In this document: positions 1 through 7,097 of the stretch, in pieces
Layout: each line of letters starts with the position of its first letter
Position numbering within the stretch: position 1 is the first letter of the stretch
NCBI GenBank assembly: GCA_964540575.1
Contig: CAZINI010000006.1
Coordinates: 50,994-114,993, forward strand
DNA from: UMGS1889 sp964540575
GTDB lineage: Bacteria; Bacillota; Clostridia; Oscillospirales; Ruminococcaceae
Direction of reading: 5' to 3'
Length of the DNA stretch: 64,000 nt
Notes under the pieces: generated by a model
Told to the model about the DNA's origin: nothing
Seen by the model: the letters and a program-made list of their open reading frames with translations, nothing else
The model's database searches: none
Translations under genes and position numbers: made by a program

Positions 1-1
1 C

Positions 2-850
2 ATTGTCACCGCTTACGATATTGCCGAGAAATATTTTATCAGGGACGGCGTAAACCGAGTTATTCTGGCAACAGACGGTGACTTGAATGTCGGATTATCC
101 AGCGTTGAGGAGCTGACCGATCTTATCGAGAAAGAGCGGAAAAGCGGCGTTTTCCTGTCCGTTCTGGGATTTGGTAACGGAAACTATAAGGATAACCGTC
201 TTGAAGCACTTGCCGACAACGGAAACGGCAACTATTCCTATATCGACTGCATCGAGGAAGCGGAAAAGGTGCTGGTGGAGGAGCTTAATTCCACTATGTT
301 CACCGTGGCAAAGGACGTGAAATTCCAGGTGGAGTTCAATCCCGCAAATGTCAAGGGCTACCGTCTTATCGGATATGAGAACAGAGCCCTTGCCGCCGAG
401 GATTTTGCCGATGATACCAAGGACGCCGGAGAGGTTGGAGCAGGTCACACAGTTACCGCACTTTACGAGATAGTCACTGCCGATTCCGATTATTCTATGG
501 GCGGCGTACCCGAGCTGAAATATCAGCCCACGGAAACCACTGCCGAGGAAGAAGCCCCCAAAGCCGTTCTGACGGAAGAACTGCTTACCGTAAATATCCG
601 TTACAAGGAGCCTGACGGGAACACCAGCAAGCTGATTTCCAAGCCTGTGCTTATGGCTGATTTCACCGACAGACCGTCGGGAGATTTTAAGTTTGCGGCG
701 GCAGTTGCCGAGTTCGGAATGCTGCTGAGAGGGAGCAGCTATGCGGGAAATTCCTCCTATGAGGATATTCAGCGGCTTATTAAGGAAGCGGACGTTGGCG
801 ATGACAAGTACAAGACCGAGTTTGCGAAGCTGACAGAGATCGTCAGATAA
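2..850 (+). CDS. VWA-domain protein (YfbK-like), 5' truncated by window edge
   Basis: An open frame enters from the left edge and runs to a TAA at 848-850, giving 282 visible codons. An internal ATG at 83 exists, but coding clearly extends upstream: the residues before it include ILATDGDLNVG, which carries the TDG motif of a von Willebrand factor A MIDAS metal site. The remainder resembles the C-terminal half of YfbK-like proteins (VWA followed by a beta-rich DUF3520-type region). There is no transmembrane segment in the visible part. The signal peptide or lipobox and the first MIDAS motif (DxSxS) would be outside the window. VWA proteins usually mediate metal-dependent protein contacts; the partner here is unknown. 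It ends facing the convergent rubrerythrin gene, with a hairpin between them. Confidence 0.8.
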   Translation: MVTAYDIAEKYFIRDGVNRVILATDGDLNVGLSSVEELTDLIEKERKSGVFLSVLGFGNGNYKDNRLEALADNGNGNYSYIDCIEEAEKVLVEELNSTMFTVAKDVKFQVEFNPANVKGYRLIGYENRALAAEDFADDTKDAGEVGAGHTVTALYEIVTADSDYSMGGVPELKYQPTETTAEEEAPKAVLTEELLTVNIRYKEPDGNTSKLISKPVLMADFTDRPSGDFKFAAAVAEFGMLLRGSSYAGNSSYEDIQRLIKEADVGDDKYKTEFAKLTEIVR

Positions 851-871
851 CATTTGGTAAATATAGCACAA

Positions 872-904
872 AGCGGCTCTCCCGTCGGTGATGGGAGAGC
901 CGCT
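872..904. terminator. Bidirectional hairpin between VWA gene and rbr
   Basis: A perfect 12-bp stem (AGCGGCTCTCCC paired with GGGAGAGCCGCT) with a 9-nt loop sits between two convergent genes. The T tract is weak on both sides, so it may act as a terminator or simply as a 3' stabiliser. Confidence 0.6.
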
Positions 905-930
905 GAATGCTGTATGTATGAGGGTTTATC

Positions 931-1479
931 TCAATAATTCTGCTCTTTAAGCATAAAATAGGACTGAGGGTGATTGCACACGGGACATACCTCGGGAGCC
1001 TGCTTTCCAACGCAGATATGACCGCAGTTTGAGCATTCCCAAATCATATCGCCGTCACGGGAGAACACAATGCCGTTTTCGATATTGGCAAGCAGCTTTC
1101 TGTAACGCTCCTCGTGTGCCTTTTCGATCTTTCCGACCTCTTCAAACAGGAAAGCAATGTCGTCCAGACCCTCTTCACGGGCAGTCTTTGCAAAGCTGTC
1201 GTACATATCTGTCCATTCGTAGTTTTCACCGTCGGCAGCGTCCTTGAGATTGTCAACGGTAGAGCCGATTCCGCCTGTCAGGAGCTTGTACCATATCTTG
1301 GCGTGTTCCTTTTCATTTGCGGCTGTTTCCTCAAATATTTTTGCTATCTGAACATAGCCGTCCTTCTTTGCCTTGGAAGCGAAGTAGGTGTACTTGTTTC
1401 TTGCCTGTGATTCGCCCGCAAAGGCAGTTCTCAGGTTTTCCTCGGTTTTTGTTCCTTTAAGTCTTTCATCCATTGCCAT
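931..1479 (-). CDS. rbr: Rubrerythrin
   Basis: 182-aa rubrerythrin, a non-haem diiron peroxidase that reduces hydrogen peroxide in anaerobes. The N-terminal part is a ferritin-like four-helix region with conserved Glu and ExxH motifs (for example NEKEHAKIW and EKAHEERY). The C-terminal 40 residues form a rubredoxin-like Fe(Cys)4 domain with CSNC and CPVC pairs. The start is the ATG at 1479, because AGGAGG lies 8 nt upstream; a longer in-frame start at 1509 would lie within the end of the upstream gene. It follows the PerR-like gene by 13 nt, and its ribosome binding site overlaps that gene's stop region, so the two form an oxidative-stress operon. Expression is probably PerR-controlled from the promoter at 1915-1943. 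Confidence 0.95.
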   Translation of the reverse strand: MAMDERLKGTKTEENLRTAFAGESQARNKYTYFASKAKKDGYVQIAKIFEETAANEKEHAKIWYKLLTGGIGSTVDNLKDAADGENYEWTDMYDSFAKTAREEGLDDIAFLFEEVGKIEKAHEERYRKLLANIENGIVFSRDGDMIWECSNCGHICVGKQAPEVCPVCNHPQSYFMLKEQNY

Positions 1480-1492
1480 AAAATAGTCCTCC

Positions 1493-1870
1493 TTATTTAC
1501 AGTCGGCACATTTGCCGCTGAATACTATCGTATGTCCCGTTACGGAAAATCCGTGTTTATCGGCGACCTTTTCGTTGATATTCCGCTGATAGGGAATATC
1601 GGCATCGAAAACCCTTCCGCACTCGCTGCATTTAAAATGGTAGTGGTCGGAAATGTTGAAATCAAACCTGTCGGCGGCGTCGGGGATAAGCACCTTTTGT
1701 ATAACGCCCTGTTCCGAGAGAAAATTCAGATTTCGGTAAACCGTCCCACGGCTGATATTCGGGTGGATACGGCTTATTTCCAGATATATTTCCTCGGCGG
1801 TGGGATGATTTTTCATTGCCTGTACGGTAAGAAGCACAGCATTTCGCTGGACTGTGTTTCGGGTCTGCAT
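1493..1870 (-). CDS. perR: Fur-family peroxide regulator, PerR-like
   Basis: 125-aa Fur/PerR family repressor. A winged-helix region includes SRGTVYRNLNFLSEQG. The metal-sensing motif has D..F followed by HYHF, the usual His/Asp ligands of the regulatory site. Two structural zinc pairs are visible, CSEC in the middle and CADC at the C-terminus. The residue after CGRVF is Asp rather than the Glu typical of Fur, which favours PerR. It is the first gene of an operon with rubrerythrin, the classic PerR target, so it most likely senses peroxide by iron-dependent His oxidation and represses its own operon. Assignment to PerR rather than Fur or Zur is inference from these residues and the neighbour. 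Confidence 0.85.
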   Translation of the reverse strand: MQTRNTVQRNAVLLTVQAMKNHPTAEEIYLEISRIHPNISRGTVYRNLNFLSEQGVIQKVLIPDAADRFDFNISDHYHFKCSECGRVFDADIPYQRNINEKVADKHGFSVTGHTIVFSGKCADCK

Positions 1871-1914
1871 TTTGCACCTCGCTTATCGGTAACGGTTACT
1901 GATTAGTTATTCAT

Positions 1915-1943
1915 ATTATATAATACATTTGCAGATTTGTCAA
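1915..1943 (-). promoter_or_regulatory. perR-rbr promoter with A/T palindrome on the -10
   Basis: On the reverse strand TTGACA (1943-1938) and TATAAT (1920-1915) are separated by exactly 17 nt, a consensus housekeeping promoter. The palindrome ATTATATAAT overlaps the -10 box and resembles half of a PerR box (TTATAATNATTATAA), consistent with autorepression. The operator call is inference. Confidence 0.75.
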
Positions 1944-1957
1944 GCGTTTTTGTTATT

Positions 1958-2110
1958 TTTTCGGGATATTTTACTTTGACGTGGGAAATAATACGGGCGG
2001 TCTGCCGCAGCAATGTTCTTTCTGTGCCTGCTCTTTCGGTCGGGGACGGTTTGCGGCGGCGACTCGCTTTGCTGTGGCGGGCGGCGTATACCGTCTCCCG
2101 ACTGCGAAGC
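1958..2110. repeat. Intergenic segment related to 38415-38530
   Basis: The 1944-2191 gap holds no convincing gene; small frames on both strands lack ribosome binding sites. Its left part begins with TTTTCGGGATATTTTACTT, which recurs exactly at the start of the 38415 intergenic segment, followed in both by GTGGGA and then by GC-rich sequence with a TTCTTT.TGTGCC core. This suggests a degenerate dispersed intergenic repeat. Only two copies are seen in the window. Confidence 0.4.
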
Positions 2111-2191
2111 CGATGAAACCTGCGGCAGGCACAATGGTAAATTTCCCGAAAATAAACAAATTGTTAAATCTGAAAAAAACGTAAAAACCCC

Positions 2192-2220
2192 TTGACAACG
2201 GGGGCGGAGTATGTTAAAAT
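2192..2220 (+). promoter_or_regulatory. rplU operon promoter
   Basis: TTGACA at 2192-2197, 17-nt spacer and TAAAAT at 2215-2220, immediately upstream of the rplU leader. This fits a strong housekeeping promoter for the rplU-prp-rpmA operon. Confidence 0.8.
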
Positions 2221-2224
2221 AATA

Positions 2225-2318
2225 AAGCCGCTTATGTCGGGCTGTGTTAAGTGCGGCTTCTTTAGGGAAGTGTGCCGCCCGTTGTAGCGAGTTTTGTGAA
2301 AAAGGCAGGTGCCGTAAA
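2225..2318 (+). promoter_or_regulatory. Candidate ribosomal protein L21 leader
   Basis: The about 95-nt untranslated region between the promoter and rplU starts with a stem AAGCCGC/GCGGCTT (2225-2231 with 2253-2259). Position, length and a structured start agree with the autoregulatory L21 leader known upstream of rplU in Firmicutes. I cannot score it against the covariance model, so the identity is inferred from context. Confidence 0.45.
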
Positions 2319-2630
2319 ATGTACGCAATTATTGAAACAGGCGGTAAGCAGTATCAGGTAAACGAGGGCGATGAGATCTTCATCGAGAAGCTCGCTGTTG
2401 AAGCTGACCAGAACGTTACCTTCGATAAGGTTATCGCTGTAGGCAAGGATTCCGGTCTGGAGGTTGGAGCACCCTATGTTTCCGGTGCAACCGTTGAGGC
2501 TAAGGTTCTGAAGAACGGTAAGGCTAAGAAGATCACCGTTTTCACCTACAAGCCCAAGAAGAGTTCCAGCAGAAAAATGGGTCACAGACAGCCTTATACT
2601 AAGGTAAGAATTGACGCTATCAAGGCTTGA
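2319..2630 (+). CDS. rplU: 50S ribosomal protein L21
   Basis: 103-aa L21, of normal length, starting MYAIIETGGKQYQV. It binds 23S rRNA in the large subunit. The conserved C-terminal KRRKGH-like region appears here as SSSRKMGHRQPYTKV. The start is ATG 2319; an upstream in-frame ATG at 2244 lies inside the leader hairpin region and would add residues not found in L21. First gene of the rplU-prp-rpmA operon, 3 nt ahead of prp. Confidence 0.97.
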   Translation: MYAIIETGGKQYQVNEGDEIFIEKLAVEADQNVTFDKVIAVGKDSGLEVGAPYVSGATVEAKVLKNGKAKKITVFTYKPKKSSSRKMGHRQPYTKVRIDAIKA

Positions 2631-2633
2631 TCT

Positions 2634-2957
2634 ATGATAGAGGCTGTTTTTTACAGGAAACACGATCTGCTGAGAGGATTCAGCGTTTCGGGTCATTCGG
2701 GATATGCGGAGTCGGGCAGCGATATTGTCTGTGCCGCCGTATCTTCCGCTGTACAGCTTACCTGCAACACCATCACCGATTTCTTCGGAAGTGCTGCGGA
2801 GGCAACAGTCAATGAAAACGAAATTACGCTGAAGCTTACGGATTCCTGCGGTCCCGATGAATGCACCGAGCAGCTGCTTGCGGCTTTGGTTGACCATCTG
2901 GAGTGTTTGTCGCAGGAATACAAGGGAACAATTAGTATTACTATTACGGAGGTGTAA
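2634..2957 (+). CDS. prp: Ribosomal-processing cysteine protease Prp
   Basis: 107-aa Prp (YsxB family). The motif GHSGYAESGSDIVCAA contains the catalytic His21 and Cys33, spaced as in the characterised staphylococcal enzyme. Prp removes the N-terminal extension of ribosomal protein L27 in many Firmicutes, a step essential for ribosome function in Staphylococcus aureus. It lies between rplU and rpmA as usual, and the adjacent rpmA product carries a matching extension, which supports the assignment strongly. Confidence 0.95.
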   Translation: MIEAVFYRKHDLLRGFSVSGHSGYAESGSDIVCAAVSSAVQLTCNTITDFFGSAAEATVNENEITLKLTDSCGPDECTEQLLAALVDHLECLSQEYKGTISITITEV

Positions 2958-2962
2958 CTGAA

Positions 2963-3244
2963 ATGATTAGAATTTCCATGCAGTTTTTTGCACATAAAAA
3001 GGGAATGGGTTCCACAAAGAACGGACGTGACTCTGAGTCCAAGCGACTCGGCGTTAAGAGAGCTGACGGTCAGGCAGTAGTTGCCGGCAATATCCTCGTT
3101 CGTCAGAGAGGTACTCACATTCACGCAGGAGAGAACGTTGGAAAGGGTTCCGATGATACTCTGTTCGCTCTGATCGACGGAACAGTAAGATTTGAGCGTG
3201 TAGGACGTGACCGCAAGAAGGTTAGCGTTTACGCTGCTGAATAA
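2963..3244 (+). CDS. rpmA: 50S ribosomal protein L27 with Prp-cleavable extension
   Basis: 93-aa L27 with the conserved GSTKNGRDSESKRLG. The N-terminus MIRISMQFF precedes AHKKG, matching the Firmicutes prepeptide xQFF-A; cleavage after Phe9 by Prp would leave the tail that reaches the peptidyl-transferase centre. Starts 5 nt after prp and completes the operon. A structured segment follows before obg. Confidence 0.97.
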   Translation: MIRISMQFFAHKKGMGSTKNGRDSESKRLGVKRADGQAVVAGNILVRQRGTHIHAGENVGKGSDDTLFALIDGTVRFERVGRDRKKVSVYAAE

Positions 3245-3274
3245 TTTCCGTTTCGTTTTTCACTCGATATAATC

Positions 3275-3402
3275 GGGGCGGGGCTAGGGAAGTACCGATA
3301 AAGAAGATTTATCGGTGCCGAGCGACAAACTTTGTTCATTTTGCTATTTATAGAACGAAATGACAAAGGGGTCGCCCCTTTGCCCCGTCCCTTTTGTTTT
3401 TT
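3275..3402 (+). terminator. Nested hairpin element between rpmA and obg
   Basis: An outer stem GGGGCGGGGC (3275-3284) can pair with GCCCCGTCCC (3382-3391, one G-T pair), followed by a T-rich run (TTTTGTTTTTTG). Two perfect hairpins lie inside: ACCGATAAA/TTTATCGGT (3294-3316) and CAAAGGGG/CCCCTTTG (3364-3382). The whole looks like a multibranched terminator or attenuator that would set obg expression relative to the ribosomal genes. Confidence 0.55.
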
Positions 3403-3447
3403 GTATCTGAGGCTTTCGCAGACAGCCTGCGGAGAAATGAGGTTTAT

Positions 3448-4728
3448 ATGTTCGTAGATAAAGCAAAAATCAAGATCAAGGCAGGCGACGGCGGGGACGG
3501 TGCAGTTTCCTTCCACCGTGAAAAATACGTCGCTTCGGGCGGTCCCGACGGCGGCGACGGCGGCAGAGGCGGCGATGTGGTTTTCGTTGCGGATGATAAC
3601 CTTTCCACTCTGCTGGACTTCAGATACAAAAGAAAATATTTCGCCGAAAAGGGCGAAAACGGCGGTGCACGCAACTGTACAGGCAAAAATGCCCCCGATC
3701 TTATTGTGAAAGTCCCCAGAGGTACGGTTGTCAAGGACGCCGAAACAGGCAGGATACTTGCGGATATTTCAAGCCCCGAGCCGAAGATCGTTGCAAGGGG
3801 AGGAAAGGGCGGCAAGGGCAATGCCCGCTTTGCCACACCAACAAGGCAGATACCCAAATTCGCAAAGCCCGGTTTCCCGGGACAGGAATTTGAAGTCACT
3901 CTGGAGTTGAAGCTTTTGGCTGATGTGGGTCTTGTCGGGTTCCCGAATGTGGGCAAGTCAACGCTTATTTCCGTGGTTTCTGCCGCAAAGCCGAAGATCG
4001 CCAACTATCACTTTACCACTCTGACCCCCGTTTTAGGCGTTGTTTCGGCGGCTGATGGGAAATCCTTCGTTATGGCGGATATTCCCGGACTTATCGAGGG
4101 TGCGTCCGATGGTGTCGGTCTGGGACACGAATTTCTGCGTCACGTTGACAGATGCCGTCTTATCGTTCACGTTGTGGACGTTTCGGGCATTGAGGGACGT
4201 GACCCTGCAGAGGATTTCGAGATAATCAACCGTGAACTGGCAAATTTCAGTGAGGATCTTGCAGAGCGTCCGCAGATAGTTGCGGCGAATAAGTGTGATA
4301 TTGCCGACGAGGAACAGAAAGCTCGTTTCAGAAGCTATATCGAGGAAAAGGGTCTGCCGTATTTCGAGATCTCCGCTGCGGCTGCTATGGGCACGAAGGA
4401 GCTTATCAACGCAATCACCGCTGAGCTGGACAAGCTGCCTCCCATCAAGGAATACGAGGCACAGCCCCTTACTCAGGCGGAAATGGACGAAATGGCGGGA
4501 ACAGACCGCAGATTTGAAATTACCCGTGAGGACGACGGCGTATTTTACGTGGAAGCTCCGTGGCTGGAAAGCATTATGCGTACGGTCAATATGGAGGACT
4601 ATTCTTCTATGCAGTATTTCCAGAGAGTTCTCCGCAACTCGGGTATTATCGATAAACTGGAACAAATGGGCATCAAAGAGGGAGATACGGTAAATATTTT
4701 CGGATTTGAATTTGACTTTGTTTTCTGA
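3448..4728 (+). CDS. obgE: GTPase Obg/CgtA
   Basis: 426-aa Obg GTPase involved in late 50S assembly and stress (ppGpp) response. The N-terminal Gly-rich Obg fold occupies roughly residues 1-158 (for example GGDGAVSFHREK). The G domain follows with G1 GFPNVGKSTL, the G3 region ADIPGLIEGA and G4 NKCD. An OCT domain forms the C-terminus (residues about 345-426). The start ATG 3448 has TGAGG 6-7 nt upstream and yields the conserved MFVDKAKI start; the longer in-frame ATG at 3394 lies in the hairpin region. The last 45 codons are partly duplicated at 5193-5329. Confidence 0.97.
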   Translation: MFVDKAKIKIKAGDGGDGAVSFHREKYVASGGPDGGDGGRGGDVVFVADDNLSTLLDFRYKRKYFAEKGENGGARNCTGKNAPDLIVKVPRGTVVKDAETGRILADISSPEPKIVARGGKGGKGNARFATPTRQIPKFAKPGFPGQEFEVTLELKLLADVGLVGFPNVGKSTLISVVSAAKPKIANYHFTTLTPVLGVVSAADGKSFVMADIPGLIEGASDGVGLGHEFLRHVDRCRLIVHVVDVSGIEGRDPAEDFEIINRELANFSEDLAERPQIVAANKCDIADEEQKARFRSYIEEKGLPYFEISAAAAMGTKELINAITAELDKLPPIKEYEAQPLTQAEMDEMAGTDRRFEITREDDGVFYVEAPWLESIMRTVNMEDYSSMQYFQRVLRNSGIIDKLEQMGIKEGDTVNIFGFEFDFVF

Positions 4729-4746
4729 TTAGGGAGAGATAACTTT

Positions 4747-5166
4747 ATGAGTATAATAGGCAATCTTTTTAAAAAGAATAAGCCTTCTCTTGAGGATGAT
4801 ATCCATTCCGCCTGTGAATGGGTGGTAAATGCTTTGAATGTCTCAGGCTATAATGCGGATTATTCACTTGAAAGTATGAAAGAGATCGACAGATTCTTTG
4901 ATGAGCAAAGCGGTGAGGGCGGCATAATTTCACGAAACAGAGGTCAGATTATCTTTGCCGTTTCAAGCTACATTGGCGAAACTGTTATCCGTTTGTACGG
5001 CGGAAAATGGAGCGGCAGCGATGAAATAAATATGTCTGTTGAACTTACTGACGGCACGATCATTTTCCCGACTCAAAAGGCAATGAAAAGATATCAGAAC
5101 GGTTCCGAGGACAGCATTTATGCATATGTATATGTGCTCGGAGCTCCTTCGGAGTCTCACATATAA
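4747..5166 (+). CDS. Hypothetical protein inserted behind obg
   Basis: 139-aa soluble protein with no signal peptide or transmembrane segment, and no family that I recognise. It has an acidic N-terminal helical part, then an alternating beta pattern (IIFAVSSYIGETVIRLYGGKW and TDGTIIFPTQKAMKRY), typical of small alpha/beta single-domain proteins. The start ATG 4747 has AGGGAGAG upstream. It lies between intact obg and a decayed copy of the obg 3' end, which suggests that it arrived with a duplicated or recombined obg terminus. Function unknown; an immunity-type or housekeeping accessory protein are both possible. Confidence 0.7.
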   Translation: MSIIGNLFKKNKPSLEDDIHSACEWVVNALNVSGYNADYSLESMKEIDRFFDEQSGEGGIISRNRGQIIFAVSSYIGETVIRLYGGKWSGSDEINMSVELTDGTIIFPTQKAMKRYQNGSEDSIYAYVYVLGAPSESHI

Positions 5167-5192
5167 TGTGAAACGAAAGTCGGACAGTGGAT

Positions 5193-5329
5193 ATGGAGGG
5201 CTACGCTTCTCTCCGGTATTTCCGGGGTGATCTGCGTAATTTGGCAATTATCGACAAACCGGAGCAGATTGGCATTAAAAAGGGAGATAAAGTCAATATT
5301 TCGGATTTGAATTTGACTTTGTTTTCTGA
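5193..5329 (+). pseudogene. Decayed duplicate of the obg 3' end
   Basis: This 137-bp stretch aligns end to end with the last 45 codons of obg (4591-4728). Translated, it gives MEGYASLRYFRGDLRN then IIDKPEQIGIKKGDKVNI, against MEDYSSMQYFQRVLRN and IIDKLEQMGIKEGDTVNI in obg. A one-base deletion then breaks the frame, although the final 25 bases (TCGGATTTGAATTTGACTTTG and on to TTTTCTGA) are identical. It has no start or upstream remainder. It is a relic of duplication or of integration at the obg 3' end. Confidence 0.9.
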
Positions 5330-5350
5330 GTTTTTTGGGGTGCGATTTAT

Positions 5351-5848
5351 ATGTATATAGAGCTTAGGGATTGGTCATCGGGCTATTCCGCCGACTTTGC
5401 GAGGGTGGCGAACAATATAAATATTGCCCGCTATCAGAGGGACCTGTTTCCGCACCCCTGTTCGCAGGTCAGTGCAGAGAGATATATCAGAGTGTGCAGC
5501 GACAGCGATGAGATATGCTCCAAGGCAATATTTGCCGACAATAACTTTGTGGGATTTGTGGGTGCTTCCAAAAAGGACGATGTTTCCCGAAAAAGTGCGG
5601 AGCTTTGCTACTGGCTGGACGAAAAATATTGGGGAATGGGAATAATGACGGGTGCGGTCAGGCTGTTCACCGATTATTATTTTGAAAATCACGATGTTGT
5701 GAGATTATATGCTATAACCTTTTCGGACAATATCGGTTCCTGCCGTGTGCTTGAAAAGGCGGGATATAAGCTTGAGGGCATAATGAAAAAATCGGCGTAC
5801 AAGCTGGGTGAATATCACGACTGCTCCATTTATGCGGCGGTCAGGTGA
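5351..5848 (+). CDS. GNAT N-acetyltransferase, RimJ/RimL-like
   Basis: 165-aa GNAT-fold acetyltransferase using acetyl-CoA. The hallmark sections are present: an N-terminal strand-helix region, ELCYWLDEKYWGMGIMTGAV (motif A, acetyl-CoA pyrophosphate loop with G.G) and NIGSCRVLEKAGYKLEG (motif B, typical of RimJ/RimL-type proteins). The closing YHDCSIYAAVR matches the usual end of this subfamily. The substrate is not predictable; protein N-termini, antibiotics and small amines are all known. Starts 21 nt after the obg relic, which may mean that it was the original obg neighbour. Confidence 0.85.
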   Translation: MYIELRDWSSGYSADFARVANNINIARYQRDLFPHPCSQVSAERYIRVCSDSDEICSKAIFADNNFVGFVGASKKDDVSRKSAELCYWLDEKYWGMGIMTGAVRLFTDYYFENHDVVRLYAITFSDNIGSCRVLEKAGYKLEGIMKKSAYKLGEYHDCSIYAAVR

Positions 5849-5910
5849 ATTTTATCTGTACCGTTTATGGGACAGATAAATCTTCCGAAAAACAGAAAGG
5901 ACGATAGCTT

Positions 5911-6318
5911 TTGGCAAACCTTGACAGACATTCGGTCATGCAGTACAGCCCCCTGACCCTTGCTTTTCTCGGGGACGCTGTTTACGAGCAGCTGGTAAGA
6001 GAACGGCTGGTGCTGACGGCGAATATGCCCGTGAACAAGCTCCATCGGCTGGCGGTGGAACGGGTGAGGGCTTCCTATCAGTCGGCGGGATTTTCCGCTG
6101 TGGAAAGCGTTCTTACCGAGGACGAGCTGGCAGTGTTCAAGCGGGGCAGAAATGCAGGGGGACATACCCCGCCGAAAAGCTCCGATGCGGTGGAATATCG
6201 CCGTGCTACGGGGCTTGAATGCCTTTTCGGCTATCTCCATCTTCTGGGTGATAAAAACAGGATAGACGAGCTTTTTGAAATTATCTGGAACAGCGGGGAG
6301 GAAAAGTTTGAAAATTAA
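5911..6318 (+). CDS. mrnC: Mini-ribonuclease 3
   Basis: 135-aa mini-RNase III, a catalytic RNase III domain without the dsRNA-binding domain, which matures 23S rRNA in Firmicutes. The signature LTLAFLGDAVYEQLVRERLV carries the acidic site; the C-terminal region contains GDKNRIDELFEIIW. TTG at 5911 is the only start with a good ribosome binding site (AGAAAGGA 9 nt upstream) and gives a normal family length; ATG 5938 would cut into the first helix. A strong inverted repeat overlaps the stop codon. Confidence 0.9.
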   Translation: MANLDRHSVMQYSPLTLAFLGDAVYEQLVRERLVLTANMPVNKLHRLAVERVRASYQSAGFSAVESVLTEDELAVFKRGRNAGGHTPPKSSDAVEYRRATGLECLFGYLHLLGDKNRIDELFEIIWNSGEEKFEN

Positions 6319-6405
6319 AAATTTTCAAACTATGAGTTTTGTTTCTTCGGCTGTCGCCTCGATTTGCTGTAACTGAACTTGTTCAGTTTCAAACCAACAA
6401 AACTC
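6305..6405 (+). promoter_or_regulatory. Structured segment between mrnC and MBL gene
   Basis: Three nested or adjacent inverted repeats are visible: AGTTTGAAAATT/AATTTTCAAACT across the mrnC stop (6305-6331), GAGTTTTG/CAAAACTC (6334-6341 with 6398-6405) and the palindrome AACTGAAC/GTTCAGTT (6371-6388). The last arm abuts the ribosome binding site of the next gene. None has a T tract, so mRNA processing or translation control is more likely than termination. Confidence 0.5.
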
Positions 6406-6425
6406 AGAAAGGAATGGATATAACA

Positions 6426-7067
6426 ATGATTGACAGAGGATTTCTCAATATTTGCACCTGCGATATGGTCAACTGCTATGTTATCAGGGGCGAAAACGGC
6501 GATATGCTTATCGATACGGGAATGGAAAAGTACAGGGATTACATAGAATCGTGGCTTACTCATTACAATATCAAGCTGATACTGCTGACGCACGGTCATT
6601 ATGACCACAGCTCAAATGTGAAGTATTTTTCCGAGATATACGACGCTCCCGTTATCATCAGCAAATATGACTGCAATCTTGTGCTGGACAATATGAGCCG
6701 TTCCTGCTATTATCTGAGTCCTATTGGCAAGGTTATGGATATGTGGTCGGAGAAGCACGAGCATTGTGCAGAGCTTCCACCTCGGGATAAGATAATTTTT
6801 GCCGAGGATGACGCTGCCGATGAAGCCGTTGCAAAGCTGGGCATTGAGGGAGATATTATCTCGCTGGACGGTCACACAAGGGGTTCGATCGGTTTTGTAC
6901 ACGGTACAGACCTTTACTGCGGAGATGCTGCGGCAAATATCAGGGGACGGCTTATGACTATCCCCGTATGCGAAAGCCCCAAGGCGGCAAAACGCTCGTT
7001 CAGACGCATTTTTGACCTTGTTCCGAAGAGAATTCTTTGCGGACACGGCGATGTTTTTCAAGATTGA
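6426..7067 (+). CDS. MBL-fold metallohydrolase
   Basis: 213-aa metallo-beta-lactamase-fold hydrolase. The zinc motif HGHYDHSS (HxHxDH) is followed by further ligands in DGHTRGSIG and CGDAA, and a terminal GHGD supplies the last His. This layout is that of glyoxalase II-like and general MBL hydrolases. No signal peptide, so cytoplasmic. ATG 6426 is preferred: AAAGGA lies 12 nt upstream, whereas ATG 6414 directly abuts it. The substrate is unknown; thioesters, lactones and phosphodiesters are possible. Confidence 0.85.
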   Translation: MIDRGFLNICTCDMVNCYVIRGENGDMLIDTGMEKYRDYIESWLTHYNIKLILLTHGHYDHSSNVKYFSEIYDAPVIISKYDCNLVLDNMSRSCYYLSPIGKVMDMWSEKHEHCAELPPRDKIIFAEDDAADEAVAKLGIEGDIISLDGHTRGSIGFVHGTDLYCGDAAANIRGRLMTIPVCESPKAAKRSFRRIFDLVPKRILCGHGDVFQD

Positions 7068-7097
7068 AATATAAATTTATTATAAGGAGAGATTTAA

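Noticed and set aside
95..871. 258-codon reverse frame at the left edge
   Set aside because: Shadow of the VWA gene; no ribosome binding site, and the forward frame has clear family motifs.
1940..2198. Several 60-75-codon frames on both strands between perR and rplU
   Set aside because: All lack ribosome binding sites and overlap each other; Pro/Arg-rich composition is typical of GC-rich non-coding sequence.
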